A DNA stretch of 55,909 nt, taken from Gammaproteobacteria bacterium (lineage in GTDB: Bacteria > Pseudomonadota > Gammaproteobacteria > Pseudomonadales > Azotimanducaceae). The notes below the pieces were generated by a model, which was not told the DNA's origin, did no database searches, and was given only the letters and a program-made list of their open reading frames with translations. The position numbers and the translations under genes were made by a program. Below, one piece after another: positions 17,769 through 26,259 of the stretch (its first letter is position 1; each line of letters opens with the position of its first letter). Location of the stretch: assembly GCA_028824555.1 (NCBI GenBank), contig JAPPDJ010000176.1, forward strand, positions 1 to 55,909. Direction: 5' to 3'.

Positions 17769-18308
17769 TTAGCCATCCCGGCCTTCCTGGGCACGCTCGC
17801 CAAGCAGGCGCACGTACTTTGTCAGTAGCGTCAGGTCGAAGCTAAGTACCTCTTCGTACTCTGGTAGCTCCCCTAGCAGGTCCTCAAAGGAAACCTCCAT
17901 TTCCGTGTCGGACAGCATCAGCACCTCAAGCTCAATGCCGTGCGAATGCCATTCAAGCTGAATGCTCCCCTCCGGGGTGGGTACAAGCGTGGGGGCCGGA
18001 GCTCGGTCGTCGGCGACTGCCTGAATCAGATCGCACGCGGCTACGATCCTAGCCCGACTGATGGGCGGCGCCCCATATGAGTCCCAATCCTCTTGAAGCG
18101 CCGCAATCCTCGCCAACTGCTCTGCCGCACTCCCCAGCCAGGCTGCCGGTCGAACCGTTAGGGCCGTCGAACTTGGTCGATTGGGGGACGGCAACTGAAG
18201 CACATGCCGTCTTGCGGGATTCGCTCCTATCGGACTTAGCTCCCGGACAAACGCGCCCGTTTCCACGGTTGCGCGCGCAGCATCGTCGTGCCATCTGAAG
18301 GCCAGCAT
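17769..18308 (-). CDS. Hypothetical protein, middle gene of TIGR04255-type module
   Basis: 179 residues, soluble. The N-terminal half is variable. A recognisable core lies at about 90-150: LQEDWDSYGAPPIS, then a helix, then APTLVPTPEGSIQLEWHSHGIELEVLML. This W-D-S-Y-G plus L-E-W-H pattern occurs in small bacterial proteins of unknown function. I place the start at 18308, where GGGAG lies 8 bases upstream and the ATG shares one base with the TGA of the TIGR04255-like gene (TGATG); 18323 is the alternative. The gene is flush with the next one, so all three should be made together. Confidence 0.75.
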   Translation of the reverse strand: MLAFRWHDDAARATVETGAFVRELSPIGANPARRHVLQLPSPNRPSSTALTVRPAAWLGSAAEQLARIAALQEDWDSYGAPPISRARIVAACDLIQAVADDRAPAPTLVPTPEGSIQLEWHSHGIELEVLMLSDTEMEVSFEDLLGELPEYEEVLSFDLTLLTKYVRLLGERAQEGRDG

Positions 18309-19132
18309 CACTCGATCTCCCATTCTTGTCGCATCGCCGGCGAGGTCGATGCGGCGAAGTACCTCACGATTGACTCACGGCCCAAGTCCAAGAAGGCCAA
18401 TGCATCTTCAGCCGAGTTCGTACCGGGATGCCCCCTCGCGGTCAGGTGGTACTGAATCACCGATTCTCCACCGACCTGACCAGGTCCGATCTCCGCATAG
18501 AGGCGCCCCTTGAACTCGTTCTCTGCGGTCATCCTGAAGCTCTGCCGGAGCTGGAATCCCTCCAAGGACACCGCCGTAGAACCTGTTTCGACGGGGTCGT
18601 ACAGACAGAACGCGTGGTGCATGTCATCCGGCCGAGTCCAAACCCCCTCGACGGTTCTGATTTGGTTGAAGTAGGAAACCTCACACTGGAGCACGTTGAC
18701 GTCGCCGATGCCCTCATCGCGCACAAAGTCGCAAAACGCCTGATAGTCATGCTCGAAATTCGGCCTGATGTGGTCTTCGTACCTTGGATAGCGATCCTCG
18801 GTACCACTTTTTCGCCAGTTTCGCGTAAAGCGGTCGTGTTGAATCTGGATGAGTTCACGCCGCTCCGAGTCTAGGAGCCATATTCGGGGCCGGGGTGGAT
18901 CTGTGCTGATGACCAGTTCCTGGCCGACGTGCACCCCATCCCTTTCAATCGGGATTGGCGGCAACGGGGGCTGTTCCTCAACGATCGGAAATCGCTTTCG
19001 GAGCCGACCCCAAAACTGCCCGATATGTGCAGCTGTTAAGTCGGGAAGGGACTCGAATTGCACCGAAAGTGCCACCTCATGCAGCGGCGGCTTGCGAAAA
19101 CTCGGCAGCGGACGATCAGCTCCCGCGGTCAC
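18308..19132 (-). CDS. TIGR04255-like protein, first gene of the module
   Basis: About 274 residues. Hallmarks of the sporadically distributed TIGR04255 family are visible: an N-terminal PPLHEVALSVQFE strand, a RKRFPIVEEQPPLPP segment, RRELIQIQHDRFTRNWR, YPRYEDHIRPNFEHDYQAF, and CEVSYFNQI. Biochemical function is not known to me. The start is uncertain: GTG at 19132 gives the family length, while GTG at 19237 would add 35 residues carrying two CxxC pairs, a possible small zinc site but more likely untranslated. There is no strong ribosome-binding site at either. Patchy distribution plus location in an island with a decayed transposase and a TIR protein suggests mobile cargo; a defence or conflict role is inference. 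Confidence 0.78.
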   Translation of the reverse strand: MTAGADRPLPSFRKPPLHEVALSVQFESLPDLTAAHIGQFWGRLRKRFPIVEEQPPLPPIPIERDGVHVGQELVISTDPPRPRIWLLDSERRELIQIQHDRFTRNWRKSGTEDRYPRYEDHIRPNFEHDYQAFCDFVRDEGIGDVNVLQCEVSYFNQIRTVEGVWTRPDDMHHAFCLYDPVETGSTAVSLEGFQLRQSFRMTAENEFKGRLYAEIGPGQVGGESVIQYHLTARGHPGTNSAEDALAFLDLGRESIVRYFAASTSPAMRQEWEIE

Positions 19133-19689
19133 GGGCTCACAACTCGCACAAGCAAAGCGGCTGTTCGACGGGCTCCCACACACCAGAGAATACCCCAAGG
19201 TAGCCAGTTCTGCACAACTTGGGCACCGGTTACCCACAGCCTACGAACATGTCCGTCAATCCGGGGGGGGGAGGGGCGATCCACTCGTTGAGGCACGGCC
19301 CCGACCTCACGCAAAGGAGAGCCGACCAAAGCCGGTCCGGGGGAGAACGTCGCGCCGTCGCTCGCGCGCCAAGGCATCGTTGGCCAAGGCTTGACGCACC
19401 TTGCCTCGGTTCTCCACGCTGCGTCGCGGCAACACAATGCGCCTTACAACCGGCTCGCGGCTCCTTGCTAGTTCCGTTCGGCGGTATCTCGCGACGGGCA
19501 GTTGACGGTTGGAGCGTTCGGGATTTGGAGGGCTGCTTCCTGATGCCCGGGAGGATCCGTTTGACGCCTTGATAGTCGCATGGGGACGCTGGCGGCGGCG
19601 GCCCGGACGTGCGGGCAAGGGCCGGCGTCGCGTTCCCTCTGGACGTGGCCCTTGCGCATTCGAGTGCGCTATCCAAGTTTGGGCAGCAG

Positions 19690-20745
19690 CCGGACGAGGC
19701 GGATCAGGTTGTGGCGAACACGATCGACTGCACGTACGCCTTGAACGCCGGCAGACTCGGCGGCACAGGCCCAGGCCCAAGCAGCTCTTCAGGTACGAGA
19801 TGCCGGCCTCGACGCCGGCGCGGAAGTTGCGCAGCTGGCGCCGGATCCACGACGGCGGCGACATCTGTTCCTCCCTCAGGCCGCGGATCTTCTGGAACAC
19901 CGCGTGCCTCACGCCGAGCGCCTTCGCCGCCTCAAGGTTCTCGCGCGAGGCGTAGCCGCCGTCGGACGCCGCGTGGGTCGGTGCCGCGCCCCAGCGCGCC
20001 ACGGCGCTCCAGCATCGGCAGGCAGCGGACGCTGTCGGTCGGGTTGCCGTCCTCCACCACCACGTCCAGCGCCAGCCCGCTGCGACCCGTTGCCAGGTTC
20101 AGCTTGTGGCCGTAACGCGAGCGGCGACCGCCCTTGTCGACCATGTCCGTGTGCGGCTCAAATTCACCCCACGACCTTCTCCTGCCCCGCCGCGCTGCGT
20201 CCGAACCTCCAGCCCAACGCTTCGCCAAAACAGAGGTGGTCCCGGAACGACGCCGTCACCACGCCGAACGCTTCCCGCCCCTGAACAGCCGCGTCAGGAC
20301 CCGAAACTCGTCCCACAGCAGCTAACTGTCCGATGGGCTCCAGGATGCTCGTCCGCGTCACCGTGCTGCCCACCCGAACCCGCTCCCCGGACCCCACCCC
20401 GACGACCGGGCGTTCGTCTGAAGCGCCGACTTGCACCGAGGGCGCAGCGCGTCCACCCGCGCGAACCTCCGCCCAAAGCGAGAGTTTCGCAGCAGGAACG
20501 CCAGGCCCCGGAACGTCTCCTGCCGAAGCCGCTTTAGCAGCGCACAGCGCGGAACCGTCTTGCACAGACCCCCACGGCCCGACCCCGGCCGTACTCCCGC
20601 CAAGATCCGACGCCACATCCTCAAGGAGCTCCGCGTGCGCGTCCAACCACAAAGACATCCGATCCAGGTCGTCCCCGCCCCGGCGGCCGACGGCACCCGG
20701 ATGGAAAGCCTCAACCTGTGTGACTCGTCTCTAGCGGATTGCACA
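19690..20745 (-). pseudogene. Decayed transposase, ISNCY/IS1202-like
   Basis: Fragments of one transposase appear in order on the minus strand but in different frames. The N-terminal part near 20450-20560 reads ALLKRLRQETFRGLAFLL. Then VGSTVTRTSILEPIGQL follows near 20310-20400, and FEPHTDMVDKGGRRSRYGHK with GLALDVVVEDGNPTDS near 20010-20170. Next comes SDGGYASRENLEAAKALGVR with LRNFRAGVEAGISYLKSC near 19780-19960. Last is a C-terminal AFKAYVQSIV near 19730 that needs another frame change to continue as RHNLIRLVRLL. At least four frameshifts make it non-functional. Terminal inverted repeats were not recognised. The stretch 19238-19690 downstream shows no gene. Confidence 0.75.
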
Positions 20746-20935
20746 TCCGGCGGACTCGGTTCCGTGGCTCATTGGGGAACGAACCAATGATTAGCTGATC
20801 CGCCGGTGCCACACGCGCACAAAGGACCTTTTCCGTTCAATCAGTCCGTTGTGGAACTGACGGACAGGACCTCGTCAACAGTGGAACTCACAGTCAGGGC
20901 TGCGCAACGCCCTGATCTGGCGATAGGTCACCAGT
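20746..20935. other. Intergenic stretch between transposase remnant and TIR gene
   Basis: 190 bases with no open frame that I can support. It contains a weak inverted repeat around TCATTGG...CCAATGA (20769-20791), which could end transcription from the TIR gene; there is no T-run on either side. Confidence 0.4.
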
Positions 20936-23404
20936 TTACCGCTTGCCACGGCTCGGACGATAAGCCAGCCCTAGTGCACTATATGCCCTCTGCCGGACCT
21001 TGAAATCGACATCATGCGCGTTCAAGTGATGCTGGGTTGCCAATGACAAGAGACGGCGCACTGCCGCGCTACCGTCTTCATCAAGAGTCCGCAATAGTTC
21101 CTCCAAATGATTGACATCGCTATGGCGGAGCATCGCGGAAGCCTCCAGAAGAACAAGGAAGTCAAGAAGTAAATACGCCGGTGTTGCCGCCGATCGGCAC
21201 ACATCGCCAACGATTTCCCGCAGTTCCGGCTTGGCAACCGTGATCGCAGTCCTGTGCATGGTGCCGCACATCGCCCAGAAAAACAACATCCGGGCCTCCC
21301 TTCGAACATGCTCCTCCCATTCGGCCCCAACTGTTCGATCAAGCTTTTCATCCCGCCTAAGTACTTCCACCAAATACTCCTCCGCGCCGCTAACATTCTC
21401 CGGGTTGACAAGCTCGCTTACGAGACGAAGCCCGGCCTCAGTTATCGTCTCGACGATATCTTTCAGCCTCGCGCGCGTGAAACTGCCGTATTTGTTGCGC
21501 AGAATCTGTCCGAGTATATCCATGTTCTTAAGGAGCCGGTAAAACTCATTGCGGTAGTCGTTTGCTTCTGCTTCGGTGTGCGAATCGACCGCAAGATCGT
21601 CATCTTCCATATCCTCTTGCCTATCTCTGTGCGCCCTAATCTGTCGCCGTGAATCTTCAACCGACCGCGTTGCTATCGCACGTGGGATTTCGGCTACAAC
21701 ACCGCTGAATGCGCGCATTTCATCCTTGGTCAATGTGGCAGGTGTCACGTCGTCAAGCGCCTCCATCGTATGGATTAGCACGGTATCCGTCAAGTCTTCG
21801 TCTCTTGTGTGGTGGATGGCAAATATGAGTATGTATTTGTTCTCCTCCAAAAAGCTACGACGGGCTATCAGGTCGAACTCTTGCCTTCGGTCGTCATAGT
21901 AGTGGGCGAAGTATCGCCCTAGAAAGAAATAGTATACGTAAGGATATCGAAATTTCAAGGCGCCCTCTTGATGTCCCCGGTCAAACATAGTCCGCTCTGC
22001 GATCAACCTATTTGTCAAGCTATCGCTGATTACAAATTCTTCAAGATACCCTTGATGGAAGGCGTGATACCGGTCAGCAGTATATGGTACGTCGCGATGC
22101 CGGAACATGTCGAAGGACAGGTGTGTGAGATAATTGAATGCACTGTCGAAAGCGTGTGCATGCAGCCCGCTACGGGCCATTTGGGCCGTAATCAATGCAT
22201 GGTAGCAATGTCCATAAGCGGAAATCTCAGTGCCTTCCCCTTGGCGGAGTTCAGATGACTGGAGGATAGTTAGCACATAAAAAGGATACCGTGGTACGAT
22301 TTTACGGTTGAGAATGACGGAGTTGACTAGGTTTTCGATCTTATCCACTTCGTGGTGATCGGGTGCTTGGCCGTTGCCGAGGCGCAGCCAGTTGGTGATA
22401 AGCGCTTCTTGTTGTTCATGGCGTAGAGGACGGATTTCCAAATGGGTGTAGTTGGCTACCAAGGGTTCATCTCTATAGTACGCGAGGTAATGATCCGTTG
22501 ATACAGTCACCAGGATGCGGTCGAACACGCTCTCTGCATAGTCAATGAATGTCAGGGGTGTTTGGTCAGATAGTCCGTCGATTATCAAGGTCTTGTTGGG
22601 CCGATTGAACCATGATGCGAATTCGCCCGCAAACTGATCTCCAAATGATGCCTGTATTGTTTGCTCATGTCGCCGTTTGCTTTGAATGTCGTCGCCAGTG
22701 AGGTAGAGAACCGGTTGGTCCTGGGAGGACAGGCGGACAAAGATATGGGTGGCGAGACCGGTCTTGCCGCTTTGGTCCTCGCCACGGATCAGTACGCGGT
22801 TGCGCTTTTGCCAGACTTGCTCCGGCTCTTCGATGCGGGACTCGGTGTCACCGTCGAACCGGAGTAGGTTTGGAAACACGAAAATCTCATCGGATCTGAT
22901 GTCTGAACGGTGCTTGGATATGAACCCAGTGCGACGGATGTTCTCGAGGAACGGGGGCCGTATTGTTAGTCGTCGGGCGTCTACGGCGCGCTTTACGCCT
23001 TCATAAATCTCATGTAGGGCGGTGTTCCTGTTAGACGAAAGGTCGAGCGGATGTCCATTGTTGGGTAATGCAAGGATATCCTTGAGGCGATCGTCGTCTC
23101 GCCATGCACAGGTGGTGACGATGATCGGGAGAACCGTTACGCCTTGTGCCTGTCGGAGTTCAAGGCTGCGGGTCAGTTCCGCCTGGCAAGCGTTCGAGGC
23201 GAGAAAGCTGGCGCTGAGCAGGAAGGCAATTATGTCGGAATCGGCCAGGTTGGCTTCTATTTCGGGCGTTAGGTCTTGGCCAGGTACGATCTTGCCATCG
23301 TACCATTCGCTGATCGATCCACTCTGGCGCAGAGGTGCCAGATGCCGTTCGACATCTTGGCGAACCGAGTCGTCGGCATGGCAATAGCTATAAAATAGCT
23401 TCAT
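20936..23404 (-). CDS. TIR domain-STAND NTPase, probable anti-phage immune sensor/effector
   Basis: 822 residues. Residues 1 to about 145 are a TIR domain: KLFYSYCHADD, a SEWYDGKIVPGQDL strand-loop, DIIAFLLSASFLAS, and NACQAEL, where E76 fits the catalytic glutamate of NAD-cleaving TIRs. Residues about 200-420 are a P-loop NTPase with Walker A GEDQSGKT (208-215) and Walker B TLIIDG (272-277). The rest is helical and includes FRYPYVYYFFLGRYFAHYY, a stretch I recognise from STAND ATPases. In such proteins the C-terminal region senses an infection signal, and TIR depletes NAD or makes a nucleotide messenger. Start 23404 gives the normal TIR N-terminus. The gene is visibly richer in A and T than its neighbours, a sign of transfer. 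It stands alone, with no adjacent effector. Confidence 0.85.
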   Translation of the reverse strand: MKLFYSYCHADDSVRQDVERHLAPLRQSGSISEWYDGKIVPGQDLTPEIEANLADSDIIAFLLSASFLASNACQAELTRSLELRQAQGVTVLPIIVTTCAWRDDDRLKDILALPNNGHPLDLSSNRNTALHEIYEGVKRAVDARRLTIRPPFLENIRRTGFISKHRSDIRSDEIFVFPNLLRFDGDTESRIEEPEQVWQKRNRVLIRGEDQSGKTGLATHIFVRLSSQDQPVLYLTGDDIQSKRRHEQTIQASFGDQFAGEFASWFNRPNKTLIIDGLSDQTPLTFIDYAESVFDRILVTVSTDHYLAYYRDEPLVANYTHLEIRPLRHEQQEALITNWLRLGNGQAPDHHEVDKIENLVNSVILNRKIVPRYPFYVLTILQSSELRQGEGTEISAYGHCYHALITAQMARSGLHAHAFDSAFNYLTHLSFDMFRHRDVPYTADRYHAFHQGYLEEFVISDSLTNRLIAERTMFDRGHQEGALKFRYPYVYYFFLGRYFAHYYDDRRQEFDLIARRSFLEENKYILIFAIHHTRDEDLTDTVLIHTMEALDDVTPATLTKDEMRAFSGVVAEIPRAIATRSVEDSRRQIRAHRDRQEDMEDDDLAVDSHTEAEANDYRNEFYRLLKNMDILGQILRNKYGSFTRARLKDIVETITEAGLRLVSELVNPENVSGAEEYLVEVLRRDEKLDRTVGAEWEEHVRREARMLFFWAMCGTMHRTAITVAKPELREIVGDVCRSAATPAYLLLDFLVLLEASAMLRHSDVNHLEELLRTLDEDGSAAVRRLLSLATQHHLNAHDVDFKVRQRAYSALGLAYRPSRGKR

Positions 23405-23528
23405 CGTATCACGCCCCATCTGTTTGACTTTGCGTCCGCATGGATAGCAGGGAGCTGTTGTCGATATGGACATAGGGCAGGACAAAGCGACGAGTGCATG
23501 ATGGAATCGACCGTGTGCAGGAGGCCGG

Positions 23529-23556
23529 AGATTAATGGAAATCTAATGTCTGTCAA
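23529..23556 (-). promoter_or_regulatory. Candidate sigma-70 promoter of the TIR gene
   Basis: On the minus strand, a perfect -35 TTGACA (23556-23551) is followed after 16 bases by TAATCT (23534-23529), a fair -10. It lies about 125 bases upstream of the TIR start in locally AT-rich DNA. The spacer contains AGATT facing AATCT, a short dyad over the -10. Prediction only. Confidence 0.45.
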
Positions 23557-24465
23557 GCGACGCGGGACACGTGGTAGCCCCTCCACATGGGAACTCCCGC
23601 CCCGTGGTTTCTCCTTGGCTAAATGAAACTCGTCCCACACTGCCCTCCTCCCGGACATGCACTTCTCCCCGACACACAGCGGTCATGGCCTGGGGCGGCC
23701 ACCCCGAAGCTATGAAATGCTGGTACAGTGGGCGTTCGGTTGCCAGCAGGGAAGCCCAATGGTGACGCACATTCCCGCCGACACCCGAGCGAGGGTAGTG
23801 CGCCAGGCCAGAAACCGGGACGCGCATCGCACGCCCGACGTCCCCGCAGCAGGCGCGGGCTCGTGCCGCTAACGGCCGGCGCTTCTGGAGCCGGGCAGGC
23901 TTGTCGCTGCCTGACAGATGCGATCTGACCACGGGAATTCTACAGCAAACATCTCGTCCTACATCCCGCGGACATTTCGCACGCCGGCGGCGGCCTCGCC
24001 GGCCGGAGGATGCAGCTGCAAACCTTCCCAATGAGCTCGTGCAAGGGGACCAGCGATTATCGGACCCGGTTCGCCCGTGCATCACTCCCGTTCGTCGGCT
24101 GCCGCACACTCCCAACGCGCCAGCGTAGAACATCGCCCACTCGACCGTAGGGCGAGAGCTTCGTGTTTCGGCTAGGCAGCTTTTCTGGTAGGCAGTTTCC
24201 GAAGTTACTGTTACCAAATTGGCGCAGCGAGAACGAGCGTGGAACTGTACCAAGGTGCTGCCGGCCACCTCACGGGCATCGTAGCATCCGAAGAATGCGG
24301 GAAAGCGAGTCCGGTAGTCGGCGAGTAGCCCCTTACACCGCTTCTTCGGCGGCTTAACGACTCCGCAAGGTGGCCATAGGATGCCGCAGTCGGCGCGTCT
24401 TCCGCTATGAACGCGCTTTTGTCGCGGCGATGCCGCTCGATGAGGATGACCGAGTGCGCATCGGT
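23557..24465. other. 909 bases with no assignable gene
   Basis: A long minus-strand frame (23543-24475) crosses this stretch, but its translation is rich in Arg, Cys and Ser with no family motif, and several short plus-strand frames compete with it. The segment 24361-24465, directly behind the antitoxin stop, reads in frame as DAHSVILIERHRRD followed by AFIAED and may be the rotted start of a PIN-domain toxin. Nothing else is recognised; it is probably decayed mobile DNA. Confidence 0.5.
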
Positions 24466-24705
24466 TCATCCCCACTCCACCCTAATCTGTTCCTGAAATG
24501 CAAGGCCATCCGTGCCTTGTCGGATGCCGGCCGTCCGGACGATTACATCGCCAAGCGTTCCAGCAGGCTCAGGGGCCGTGTGACGAAGCCTCAACTCGCG
24601 AACGGCCAGACACACTAGATCGGCCAGCGAAACACGGCGACGCTCCGCCTCTCGATCCAACCAAGACTTCTCGCTCGTCGTCAGTTCCACGGTCGTTCTT
24701 GACAT
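24466..24705 (-). CDS. Ribbon-helix-helix antitoxin-like protein (CopG/VapB type)
   Basis: 79 residues. The N-terminus (SRTTVELTTSEKSWLDREA, then RRVSLADLVCLAVRELR) fits the beta-strand plus two helices of a ribbon-helix-helix DNA-binding domain. The C-terminus (GTLGDVIVRTAGIRQ, then GLAFQEQIRVEWG) resembles the toxin-wrapping tail of VapB antitoxins. A strong ribosome-binding site AAAGGAGG (24714-24721) lies 8 bases before the ATG, which argues for a translated gene. No intact toxin follows; only a possible PIN-domain remnant at 24361-24465. Such antitoxins repress their own operon, so an operator should lie just upstream. Confidence 0.7.
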   Translation of the reverse strand: MSRTTVELTTSEKSWLDREAERRRVSLADLVCLAVRELRLRHTAPEPAGTLGDVIVRTAGIRQGTDGLAFQEQIRVEWG

Positions 24706-25284
24706 GGCACGCGCCTCCTTTCGCTGGCGGGGTTGGGTTCAAACAAAGGCCACAAAGCTACCGCCCTTCCTTTTGAGAAGCGGCATCCGGCACGTCAAGC
24801 TCTCGTAGTCCCGTCCCTAAGGGCTGTCGCGGGGGCGAGGCGCTACGGTTTCGGTCGTTTCGGACGAGCAGCCGAGAGTCGTCTCAAAGGCTCAATGACA
24901 GAGGTGGGAGGAGGTGTCGGTCTCCTTGCGCGGCGGCACTCGGCGTCCTGCCGTGGAAACTAGGCACGGACGTAGCAACAACGAGGCGCACCTACGCAGT
25001 TGGATCCTGCGCTGGCGACTACAAGGGGAACCAAACGAGCAGCGAGTGCGACAGACGACCCAGTGGCGCTACAGGTCCGTGTCGCCGATGTGCGAGATCT
25101 GATGCAGTTGCGTGCGACTTGTATGGTCTGTGGCGGCCCAAGGGTGCCGGCGGGTGGTTTTGCCGTATGCTTGGCCGCCCTGCTCGCCGGTTCTGGCGGT
25201 GGCGCAGGTCTTGAGGAAGAAGCAGCAGTTCAGGCATCCGAAAAGGGGAACTCCTTGGTCTCCTTCCCAGAACGGAAATAGGAT
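24706..25284. other. Intergenic region upstream of the transport locus
   Basis: 579 bases. The antitoxin ribosome-binding site is at its left edge and the transport-locus promoter should be inside, but no clear -35/-10 pair stands out. A plus-strand frame ending at 25281, three bases before the ABC start codon, has a hydrophobic GGFAVCLAALLAG stretch that could be a leader or lipoprotein remnant; I do not support it as a gene. Confidence 0.4.
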
Positions 25285-26259
25285 TTGAACACACAGAACA
25301 GCGCACCCGTCATCGTCGCGAGTGGTCTAGGCCACACCTACAAGGGTGGCCATACGGCGCTTGTTGGCGTCGACCTTGAGCTTGGGGCGGGGCTCTTCGG
25401 GTTGCTCGGGCCCAATGGCGCTGGCAAAAGCACGCTCATGCGCATCCTCTGTACTCTCCTCGAACCGACCGAGGGTCGGGCTAGCGTGTTTGGGCACGAT
25501 GTGGTGCAGGAGCGACAGGCGGTACGAGGCCAGATTGGCTACCTGCCGCAGGATTTCGGTGGCTGGCGGCTGCATCGAGTGGAAGAGGTGCTCGACACGC
25601 TGGCGCGTCTTTCGGGGATGCGCGAGAAGGCTGAGCGACGTGAACGCGTTGCGGAGGTGCTGGAAGCGGTTGGCTTGTCCGAGGCGGCGCATCGGAAGGT
25701 GAAGAAACTGTCGGGAGGCATGGTGCGGCGCCTGGGAGTGGCGCAGGCGCTGGTGCACGAGCCGCCCGTTTTGGTGGTGGACGAGCCTACCGTGGGTCTC
25801 GACCCCGAAGAGCGCATGCGGTTTCGCCAGTTGATGGCTCGGCTTGGGCGTGACCGCACCATCCTGCTTTCCACGCACATCGTTGCGGACTTGGGCGGCG
25901 GCTGTCGTGAGCTGGCGTTGCTCGATGCCGGTGAGGTGGTGTTCAAGGGCACGCCCGGTGAACTCGTGCAGCAAGCGCACGGCAAGGTGTTCGAGACGAA
26001 GGCGAGCGCGGCCGATGCCGAGCGGATTGAGACGCAGCATGAAGTGGTTTCGCGTCGGGTCGTGCAAGGTGGCGTGGAACTCAGGTTCGTTGCCGCAGAC
26101 GCGCCGACCGGCACCACGCCCGTGACATCGCCGACCTTGGAGGAGTCTTATCTCGCCTTCATGGCAGCCCGAGGCCGTTCCGAAGCCGCGCGCCAGGACG
26201 AACCGGAGGGTGACCCAGCGGAAGGTACGGATGACACCGCCGAAGGGGCCGACAAATGA
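25285..26259 (+). CDS. ABC transporter ATP-binding protein (ABC-2/NatA-CcmA type)
   Basis: Cytoplasmic ATPase of 324 residues. Walker A GPNGAGKST (42-50), Q-loop in LPQDFG (87-92), signature LSGGM (142-146), Walker B VLVVDE (162-167) and switch H198 in LSTH are all intact. The C-terminal 80 residues are an acidic tail. The start is TTG at 25285 behind GGAAATAGGAT. Its stop overlaps the ATG of the permease-peptidase fusion (ATGA), so this is the motor of that permease. First gene of the six-gene ABC/RND locus (25285-40047). Confidence 0.93.
   Translation: MNTQNSAPVIVASGLGHTYKGGHTALVGVDLELGAGLFGLLGPNGAGKSTLMRILCTLLEPTEGRASVFGHDVVQERQAVRGQIGYLPQDFGGWRLHRVEEVLDTLARLSGMREKAERRERVAEVLEAVGLSEAAHRKVKKLSGGMVRRLGVAQALVHEPPVLVVDEPTVGLDPEERMRFRQLMARLGRDRTILLSTHIVADLGGGCRELALLDAGEVVFKGTPGELVQQAHGKVFETKASAADAERIETQHEVVSRRVVQGGVELRFVAADAPTGTTPVTSPTLEESYLAFMAARGRSEAARQDEPEGDPAEGTDDTAEGADK

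Noticed and set aside
19307-20002. Frame as an intact transposase gene
   Set aside because: Only the first 75 residues are transposase-like; the rest is nonsense, and the remainder of the protein is in other frames.
23543-24475. 310-residue minus-strand frame as a gene
   Set aside because: No motif, skewed composition, and it overlaps the TIR promoter region; no ribosome-binding site seen.
25000-25281. Small lipoprotein-like frame just before the ABC gene
   Set aside because: Hydrophobic stretch only; no convincing start signal or known family, and competing frames exist on both strands.
17214-25284. Prophage or integrative element with defined ends
   Set aside because: No integrase, phage structural gene, tRNA target or direct-repeat attachment pair was seen.
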